From contig NW_025939263.1 of the NCBI RefSeq assembly GCF_000764305.2, positions 1 through 64,000 of the forward strand: DNA of 64,000 nucleotides, read 5' to 3'. A model generated the notes under the pieces. It ran no database searches. It had not been told where the DNA came from and was given only the letters and a program-made list of their open reading frames with translations. This stretch comes from Hyalella azteca. Taxonomy: Eukaryota > Arthropoda > Malacostraca > Amphipoda > Hyalellidae. Both the position numbers and the translations under genes were made by a program. Position 1 is the first letter of the stretch, and the number at the start of each line of letters is the position of its first letter. Shown piece by piece: positions 11,536-19,492 of this stretch.

Positions 11536-11991
11536 TTCAAAAATCTGTCACAAACCGATGAGTGAGTGACAAACATCTTCTTCATAAGTTCAATGGTAGC
11601 TGACTCAGCCGTATTGCAAACAATCGAGTCTTAACAAGTGTTCGAAAATTTATCTCTCACTGATGAGTGACGCTTCCTTCAATGGTGACTGACTCAGCCG
11701 TATTGCAAACGCTCGAGTCTTAGCACATGTTCGAAAATTTATCTCTCACTGATGAGTGACGTTTCCTTCAATGGTGACTGACGCAGCCGTGTTGCAAACA
11801 CTCGAGTCTTAGCACATGTTCGAAAATTTATTTCTCACTGATGAGTGACGCTTCCTTCAATGGTGACTGACGCAGCCGTATTGCAAACACTCGAGTCTTA
11901 GCACATGTTCGAAAATTTATCTCCCACTGATGAGTGACGCTTCCTTCAATGGTGACTGACTCAGCCGTATTGCAAACACTAGTCTTGACAT
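11536..11991. repeat. 89-bp satellite array
   Basis: One diverged unit (11536-11638) followed by four units starting at 11639, 11728, 11817 and 11906. Each starts TGTTCGAAAATTTATCTC and contains CACTGATGAGTGAC, GACTGACTCAGCCG and CTCGAGTCTTAG. The units differ by only a few bases, which suggests recent amplification or homogenisation. Intronic, no coding potential. Confidence 0.93.
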
Positions 11992-12934
11992 TGGACATAC
12001 GTGTAATTCATAGTTAAGCACACTCTCACAGTCTTTCTGCTGTAATGTTAGACTTTGGCTACAAGTAACGATCATTGTTGAATGCACACATTATTTATCT
12101 TATCATGGCCATGAAATCTTCGTGCTACGTGAAAATAATGCATTGAATCATTGCTCGAATTTTCGCTATTTATTCGCATCTATTCCAAGTCTTCCATCAT
12201 TCCTCGGAGTGAAAAGCGACATTCAGCATGCACAAACATGCTGAGCGGACAAAGTTTAATGTTGAAACTTCCTCCACAATTCATTGTCTAGGAGGAAGAA
12301 ACTGCAGTGATGGCCACCCAAGAACTCATGTGTTGCGAGTTTCTGGGTCTCTAACTCCCCGAAGTTTAATATCTGCAGAGTCTTCTTGTCGGACTGCCGA
12401 CTGATATGAGTGAAAAAAAAATTTACCAAATTTGAACCATTTGGACGTCCCTAGCTGACACTTTCTTACAATGCATCAAGTGTTATTATATTTAGTGTAC
12501 CACATCTTATTGCTGTTATCATGAATGATATTAATGGTAAATCCATTATGTAAATTTACTTTCCTAAGATTTTTTATTAGTAAAGTTTGCAGACTTGAAG
12601 CGCCAGTAGAGGGCATAGGACATATTTAATATTGGCTACCCGCATTTTGTACTGATATAGCTCAACCTGCTTACATTCCATTTGGTAGTGTATAGCACAG
12701 TTTTGGAAATATATAATGTAGTTGTTTATGTTATACTACAAAATATTCACTCTTAAGGGTAATCTGAACCCAAAAATGATGTTATATTTTCATGAGGTAT
12801 ACAATTTTTGGCAACTTTGGTGATTGTGTTCAATCAATTTATACCTCGAAATTTAGAAATGGATTTATGAATGAAATATAATAATGGAACTGAATATGTA
12901 AACGGAATATCACTCGTATCATTTCGTCTTAATT

Positions 12935-14024
12935 ATAGGGTAACATGGGGCAGCGGCCTACCCCTTTTTAGCGCATTTTCTCATTTATGGAAAAATGCTC
13001 TATTGTGCTCGTCATGTCCGTCTGTCTGTCCGTCTGTCCGTGACTTCACGTTTTCGTTGACAAGAAAATGCGCTCTCTGTCACTCACTGCAGTGAGTACT
13101 GAGTTATATTTTGAGGAATGTATGATGTGAATTACACGCATATAGAGTTATTCAATTATTAATGAAATACAATTTTGTAAAAAGTGTCAAAATAGGTCCA
13201 TTGCCTCACCACTGGGGCAATGAGACCATGGGCTTTGGGCAAGGCACCCACACCTGGTCCCATTACCCCAATTTCATAATTTTTGTTAAACATGATAAAA
13301 CAATACTTTACAAACAAAGAACTTCAGGTTGCTTCATCTTGCCGTTTTTGTGCCGACGCAACGCTTACTTGGCAATTTTAGCACTTGGTAATTCGTCATT
13401 CCTAATTTCCTCCAAGACATTCTAAAGTTAAGTTTGAGAATAGTTGGCTACATTGGTCTTCCTCTATAGTTGCGCATAATGTTGTAAATAAAAAAATCAT
13501 ATAACATGATGTGTAATTTGTAATTCAAAGAGCTAGTCATAGTTTTGAGGAGCTCATTGAGTCAAATCTAATGATGTACAACACAAGACTTTACCGTGGG
13601 ATAATGAGCTCACCATGGGCGATTTGCCCCGTGACACTCTGGGCTCATTGCCCCAAGTATCATTTCAATTTATAACGTGTGAACATTTTGTTTTAAAAGC
13701 TAACAGTCTAAACTTGAACTCAAAATTATCCCTATAAATAAAACTGTCGAAATATAATTATCAGTTCTTTCAAAGGCTTCATGTAGAGTAATCGAAAACA
13801 GTTTTTAGCAGTAAAAAAACTTTTATCTGAGCTAAAACAGTTATTTGCAAGTAACTTAAGAACGCAAACTCTTCGCAAAACGTAGAGACGAACATTTCAT
13901 CCCAGTGAAACAGTCGACCGGCGGTAGAGCGCACGGACCAATATCTGACATACTTAGCGGGAAACACGCTATGGGCCCATGGCCCGCAGTGGTCCCTTTG
14001 CCCCCATGTTGCCCTAACTATATA
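12935..14024. mobile_element. ~1.1-kb TIR-bounded non-autonomous DNA element (candidate)
   Basis: The left end TATAGGGTAACATGGGG is an imperfect inverted copy of the right end CCCCATGTTGCCCTAACTATA. Inside, further GGGGCAATGAG / CTCATTGCCCC sequences occur in both orientations (around 13212 and 13646), a composition unlike the surrounding AT-rich intron. No transposase was found; the open frames are short. The first copy of the ~150-bp dispersed element (12965-13112) sits just inside the left end. A target duplication is unclear (TATA is possible on both sides). Confidence 0.5.
12965..13112 (+). mobile_element. Dispersed ~150-bp repeat element, copy 1
   Basis: Starts TTTTTAGCGCATTTTCTC, has a GTCCGTCTGTCTGTCC-type tetranucleotide run in the middle, AGAAAATGCGCT facing the first motif as an inverted repeat, then the palindrome ACTCACTGCAGTGAGT and a GAGTTATATTTT end. 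Copies 2-4 are in the opposite orientation. Confidence 0.88.
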
Positions 14025-15002
14025 CCACCTGCTAACGTCCCTGTATAGCAACTGGAATGCTCCGTATATAAGCAATCTGCTTCCATTGTGATGCTCTATC
14101 TTTCCTTGTATGTTTTCCATCTCATGATGTCAAGGTAGCATCCATCACGTCGCCTTGCCTTAATTTCAGCTCGCGAAGTAGCAAGGAAATGCTGAATTGG
14201 GTGGGCTAGAAATGCACTTCTAAACTCATCTTGCAAACTAACGAAAGAAATTTGTTCATGTATTTGTCAGGCGATCCTATTTTTGTGAAATCATTTAACG
14301 GTTTCTTCTTAAAAAAGTACAGGTCCATGGCTATAGATTCAATCCAATCCCTTTTTAGAGGATCTTGTGACTATAGATACAATCCAAATCCTTTTATTTT
14401 GAGGATCCATCATAGTGCTTTGTATTCTAAATGAGCAAAAGAAATTCAGATGTCTGGTCTGATGTTCATGCAGTTTTAAAATTGGCTCCCGAGCTACTTT
14501 GAAATTCGGGGACAAAGTATTTGGAGCATTCGATATTTTATGGAAGTGGATCTAAGAATCGTTACGAGGGTTTGATGTCGAGGGTTGACCGAAAAACTTT
14601 ATGTGGAGGGACAAAACTTTTTCGAAACACCCTTTTTTCTTTCCTTCGAAACGGCATTAGAAAAATAATATGAAGATTTATTGAAATTTACAGAATTGTT
14701 GCAGAACTTGAATATTATAGCAAGGGATTACGTCAAGAAAATTTTATATATAACTTTACAAAGCAAGAGAATGCCTGTGAAATTAGATGATGTTAACGAA
14801 AAAGTTTTTTCAGTCTTCGTCTTGTGTAAATTTTGAGAAATTTCTAACATAACCTTTAAAGCTACTGTTGGACGCATATTGCTCTTCGAAAGTAATGCAT
14901 TTTCTAAACGCTTCTCTTAACATCACGAGGAAAAACTAACGCGCTCACTGCATGAGTATAATTTTTACACGCCATCGAATTAAGCGGTACCTTAACATAG
15001 TA

Positions 15003-15251
15003 TTAGAAATCGTCTCGTAAAATTAGCAACGTTGGATTTTTCCTCGACTTGTAAGTTACGTTTGCGGAATTCGCTTCTAATATTTCACGGCTCGGGGCAC
15101 CTAAAACTGCCGTCTCCAGACACGAAATGGGTCCGAGTTTTATACCCATGAATTCCAGCAGCTTCGATAACTTAGCCCGGGTTATTCCATTCACGATTAT
15201 ATGGCGTCGAAGGAGGCCTTGACCTTTCAGCCATCGTTTAACTTCGGAACC
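15003..15251 (-). pseudogene. Possible transposon ORF remnant
   Basis: Minus-strand frame of about 82 codons with no start required. It includes EVKRWLKGQGLLRRHIIVNG, RAKLSKLLEFMGIKLG and, further on, SREILEANSANVTYKSRK. The spacing of WLK..GL ... G.TRAKL..LL loosely resembles SAP-like helix-extension-helix segments found in some transposon ORFs; I cannot name a family. The same interval is also open on the plus strand (15201-15434, Cys-containing). It sits inside the long CUB intron, and its phase does not fit the CUB exons. Confidence 0.25.
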
Positions 15252-15461
15252 ATGTCAATGAGGAAAACTTGTGCGCGGCTTTCATTTCAGGCGTCCAGAA
15301 TCGTCCATGTTCCAGGTTTAGACGATAGTCTTACAGTCCGATGCAGCGGAGATGTCGCTCTAGGCTGTAACTCGCGAACTTTTTGCGTTTGCAATCAGAG
15401 TTACGTGCAGGATTGTACTGAGCAGCGATTGTAGTGGAACTTTTGGATGATATAGTCCGCT

Positions 15462-15680
15462 ATCAAAATTAATATACTGAATATATTTGAGTGGAAATGA
15501 AGGTATGAATTTGAATAGTTAATTTGTCGGTTGTTAAACTTTCCAAGTTCTTAGTTGTCAATTAATCAAAATTAATATACATAATGAAAACTTTATTTGA
15601 GTGGAAATGAAGGTATGAATTTGAATAGTTATTTTGTCGATTGTTAAACTGTCCCAGTTATTAGTTGTTAATTAATTATT
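15462..15680. repeat. ~103-bp tandem duplication
   Basis: ATCAAAATTAATATAC followed by TTTGAGTGGAAATGAAGG and more occurs twice in tandem, starting at 15462 and 15565, with small indels. Intronic. Confidence 0.85.
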
Positions 15681-16207
15681 ATTGGGGTCAAGAAAAGAGT
15701 TATCTTATTGCCGCATGAATTGTTAGACGTTTGGTATCTTCGACGAATGGTTCATCTTTGCATTTTAAAGTGAACTGACACGAGCAACGTTTCTATACAT
15801 ACACGTCGAAAATTCCGGAAAAACGAAACTCTGGTTCATATGATAAGGCTAAACTCCCCTCAATATGGCATCGAAAATTATCCATACATCGTAACATAGG
15901 ACCAAACAATTGATATTTTGAGTTTCTTCATTGAACTCGTAACTGTAAACTTGGGTACTTTTAACGACTCTGCCAAAAGAAAGAAGATAAAAATTTACGA
16001 GTTAATTACGAGCATTATTTTGTAAATAATGAAATATTTTCGTATACTGAAATATGATGACCAAATATTTTGTACCTGACAAACGTATGTTCGGAATTGC
16101 TCTCTTATGGCACCTTTATTGCATTGTGAACTAACTTTCTCTCATGACCAAGTTAACTTCTGAAGTTATTATGAAATAACTTTTTTCGAGATTCCTTATC
16201 TTATCAG

Positions 16208-17094
16208 GGCTGGAGTTGGCTCAAGACCTTGCTCCAGGGACTTCCTGGAGCTTCCTGCCGTCCTGGTGCCAGTCTCCACACTCCTTCAAAGTTCACACGA
16301 TTTCCCTCGCAGTAATGGAGTTGCTCATGATAGTACCGAAGTTTTAAATGCTGGTCCAGAAGTCTTTGCAGCAAATCGTTCTGTTTTTCCAGGGACCCAA
16401 AATGTTCATAGTGAAAGCCCACATGCTGCTCATGAAAGCATGCACAATCGTGCAACAGTTCCTATCACTAACGAAGAAACAAAAAATTCACCCGATAACA
16501 AAAATTCAGCAGGAAATTCAGAACTTGCCATGCTGCTGCAAAGAATTTATCTCGAATTCACAAGCCGCACGCAAACCAATTCATCTCCCATTTTGGCCAC
16601 AGACGAGCGTTCAAAGATTGCGCCGACATTCAACCGAAATACCCCGCTGACCTCCGAGAGTTCCACGTTTCCTGACTCACGCGCCGCTAGTGGTGGTTTT
16701 GCTGCTCTCGACGATCGGTTGCGGCCTTCCGTGAACACTCACGCGGCAAAAAACGACATTCGAGACCTTGGTTATTTCTCTAGGCGGAGGTCACCACACG
16801 GCGAAGATTCTGGTGGAGATCGTTCTTCGTCGAAGTCAAGGGTCTTATGGAGTCCACCATTCCCTTCAAAAACTAAACACTCCACGAGCAGTCTGTTTCG
16901 TGATGAAGGCGCCGATGAGGGACATTCCACGAGAAGTCTACTTCGTGATGAAGGCGTCGATGAAGGACACTCCACGAGAAGGCTCTTTCGTGGCGATGGC
17001 GTTGAAGATGATGGCTTCTCTCCGACATCCCTGCGAGTATGCGGCGGCAAGTTTTCCTACATCCATGGGGACACAAGGTCAAGAATTATTCGAG
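16208..17094 (+). CDS. CUB-domain protein gene copy 2, third exon in window
   Basis: Seen: acceptor CTTATCAG, 295 open codons, donor GTAAGA at 17095. The exon opens with a completed Arg codon and AGVGSRPCSRDFLELPAV; PC..D(Y/F)LE(I/L)P is the standard next block of arthropod CUB domains after Y.ICIR. It closes with RVCGGKFSYI ... RSRII, matching the R(F/V)CG block that comes before the final strands. Between these lie about 240 inserted residues rich in Ser, Asn, Thr and Arg. They include three tandem 15-residue repeats of the GHSTRSLLRDEGVDE type (16875-17009). The exon ends with one base of a split codon, the phase expected by a terminal exon like 541-671; no such exon was found to the right. 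Secreted or extracellular by family; function unknown. Confidence 0.82.
16875..17009 (+). repeat. Three in-frame 45-bp coding repeats
   Basis: Units at 16875-16919, 16920-16964 and 16965-17009 encode KHSTSSLFRDEGADE, GHSTRSLLRDEGVDE and GHSTRRLFRGDGVED. They lie inside the third insertion of the CUB protein just before RVCGG. The unit length keeps the frame, so copy number can change without breaking the protein. Confidence 0.93.
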
Positions 17095-18690
17095 GTAAGA
17101 AACAAAATTTTTTCAATTAAGTTTTTAAAACTTTTCACTTCATTTGTGTCTCCTAACCTTAAATAGTTTTTAAGGCTTTGTAAAATAATTTAGTTCTTCC
17201 CCTGGGTATACTTTAATTTTAAATACAAAATACTTTTTGATTGAGTTGCTCCGATTTAAAAGATGAAATGATACAGGTAAAATAGTGTGGGTTCTACTGA
17301 GCGATCAATAACAACAAACTTCTTTTTCTCATTCCAATGCGTATTACTCGTTCACTACTACAGCTTGAAGTATCGGAAGTTTTAGAAGGAACGGATGTAC
17401 TTGAACTATTTCACGAAGTAAATATATCTACTGCAATTTAAATTCATGCAAGGGCTGATACGAATTTCCAGGAAGAAATGTCTGATACCGACCATACGTT
17501 GTATTTTTGGCTCATTTTGGGTGTGCTATATATAATTTCGTTAGCTAGGAACATACCTTAGACTCAGGCCCGTTGGCAGCTTTAGTGCCTCAACGCAGCT
17601 ATAATCTCAAGTAAAGGCACCGGGCAAAAGTTTCAGACTGCAAAGCCACGACAGGAGGAACTACCTCCAGATTTTATTGCTTAGGACCGTACCACGTAAT
17701 CGGATATCGCACTTTGTCTGATCGTGCGAGTGCCAACTTTTATTTGTTACAAGAATGACATCTCAGTATTTAGAGTTCCTGTGACACAGAAGAGTGCAGA
17801 AGAGTACCATAAAGTATGGGTATTATAATACAGTATGTCAGTCATCACGAATGACTGACGTAATTTTTAAGCGATCACTTTCGGCCATACATTTTACGCG
17901 CACAATAGGTTTTGCAAAGCAAATAAAATTCAATGTAATCCATTCAGAAATGGTGGCTTGAAAGATGACCCATGAATTGCCACAGGCTTATAGACATGCA
18001 AATGTTCCTTCTTGGGAGACGAGGTTGCACACCAAACGTTTAAAAACAGAGATTCCATCACAAATGCGATGCCTATTTAAATGAAGGTTGCGAGAATCCC
18101 CTTTTTATAGGCTGTTTACCATTTCAAATATTTTCGCTGCCATAGAAAGAGGCGAGAAAGTGGCCTCACGTAGACACGACCTGTGAAGGCTTGAGATAAA
18201 TGGACAGTCTCTGTTTTTTCTGGAGGTAGAGTGCTCGATGCAATATTTCAGAGCACAATAATAAAAGATTTCGATAATCAAGTTTAGACTCGAAAGTAGA
18301 CGCTGGAATGGCTTATTATTCAACGGCCATATTTGTATGTGTCTTAATAAGTTAATGTTTTTGGTATAAAAAATTTATAGCATTCTTACACTCAACACTC
18401 GGTTCTCCTAAAGTTACGAATCTTCATTAACCATTTCAAAATTAATGCCCATGAACAATTACTAAACAAATAAATAGAGCATTACTCAGCAACAATATTG
18501 TTTTACACTTAGTATCAATAAGGAATCTTAAGCGAGCTCCCCTATCGTTAGTTCCAATAGATAAAAGTATCAAATAAAAATAGCAAATTTGATGCTAAGG
18601 CTATGAAGTCAATTTGACGTATCGTGCGGAGCTTAATTCCTCAAGTCTGTACGATGGCAATTTTTATCATAGAAAAGCTCGGTCAGAAAA
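17095..18690. other. AT-rich sequence after the third CUB exon
   Basis: Begins with the donor GTAAGA, so formally intronic. I looked here for a CUB terminal exon resembling 541-671 (HYRLKF, GFRLFF) and did not see one. An acceptor-like site near 17363 leads to an immediate stop in the required phase. No other feature recognised. Confidence 0.5.
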
Positions 18691-19075
18691 AACTTGAGGC
18701 CCTTCGTTCAAGAGACACCACGAGAGGAGCAAAAGGCAATAAGCGTTTTAGGTGCGCGAGGACAGGGCAACGGGGGCCAGGATTTTGGGGGGCGAGGACT
18801 TTTTAGGGTGGTTTGTCCACGACAGCCCGCCTCCTCCAACGCGGCCTTTAAAGAGGACCTTGCATGGGCACGCCAATGTATCTTTAAACGCGGCGGACCC
18901 GAGCATCGTTTTCGTGCATGTGGGGACGGTCTTAGCTGCCTGTTGGTAGACGACTGTGTGGGTGGTGGCGGACTTGGCTGCCTGCTGGTAGACGAGTGTG
19001 TAGGTGGTGGCGGACTTGGCTGCCTGCTGGTAGGCGAGTGTGTAGGTGGTGGCGGACTTGGCTGCCTGCTACTCC
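18690..19075. repeat. GC-rich segment with 42-bp minisatellite (right copy)
   Basis: A GC-rich stretch in AT-rich surroundings. From 18920 to 19071 it carries about 3.5 units of the 42-bp repeat seen at 1-170. Both strands stay open (plus: CLLVDECVGGGGLG repeats; minus: PSPPPPTHSSTSRQ-like repeats), so the long frames at 18694-19203 (+) and 18708-19190 (-) are probably consequences of the repeat. The minisatellite joins directly to block G at about 19076; the terminal exon and all blocks that follow the left array are missing here. Confidence 0.8.
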
Positions 19076-19404
19076 TGCATCTGCTCAACCATACTTTTGA
19101 ATTTCGTTTTTTCACCTGGCATTTAATTTGTTTATATTCTGCTGCTGTTTTCCACCACACTCCGAAGTTTCGTTTGTTTGTGCTTTTCAATTTATTTGCT
19201 TAAATTCTGCATCTGCTCACCTACACTCATTAGCTGCGTTCTTCATATTAATATAAAGAACGTGGTATTATATATGCGTTGTATATAATATAACTATTAG
19301 GTGTGATTGCATATGCATATTATATAATGCATATATGTATTATATTTGCGTTGTTTATACTCCATGAAACGTGTATATTTCTTTATATGCTGTTTCTTGT
19401 GCAG

Positions 19405-19490
19405 TTTACGTGCACCTGCGAGGCGGTGGCCGCAAAGAGAACATTGATCGCGATGGAGTGGCATCTCCGCAGCGACGGACCGTCAAATTT
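19405..19490 (+). pseudogene. Truncated copy of the first CUB exon (copy 3)
   Basis: The 86 bp are identical to 5903-5988, including the preceding GTGCAG acceptor context, and encode VYVHLRGGG...RRTVKF. The sequence then breaks off abruptly into the 26-bp minisatellite (TTTCATGCTAGTGTC...), so the downstream exon body is missing. Block H upstream (about 19325-19404) also matches 5827-5902 with small differences, including indels. Best read as a rearranged remnant of a third tandem gene copy. Confidence 0.85.
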
Positions 19491-19492
19491 GA

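Larger units (their letters stand above)
8618..16207 (+). other. Long intron between CUB exons 2 and 3
   Basis: 7,590-bp intron inferred from donor GTAAGT (8618) and acceptor CTTATCAG (ends 16207); the phases agree (AG+G = Arg). It contains an 89-bp satellite (11536-11991), a TIR-bounded element with a nested dispersed element (12935-14024), a degenerate minus-strand ORF (15003-15251) and a ~103-bp tandem duplication (15462-15680). The stretches 8730-10700 and 14100-15000 show nothing beyond AT-rich DNA. Confidence 0.6.

Noticed and set aside
11639..11991. Hammerhead ribozyme in the 89-bp satellite (CTGATGA plus CGAAA)
   Set aside because: The two core pieces are about 60 nt apart with no complementary stem II between them on the plus strand, the reverse order gives no stem either, and the minus strand has no CUGANGA core.
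17364..17442. Candidate terminal exon for CUB copy 2 after the acceptor-like CACTACTACAG
   Set aside because: In the required phase it hits a stop codon at once and carries none of the HYRLKF or GFRLFF features.
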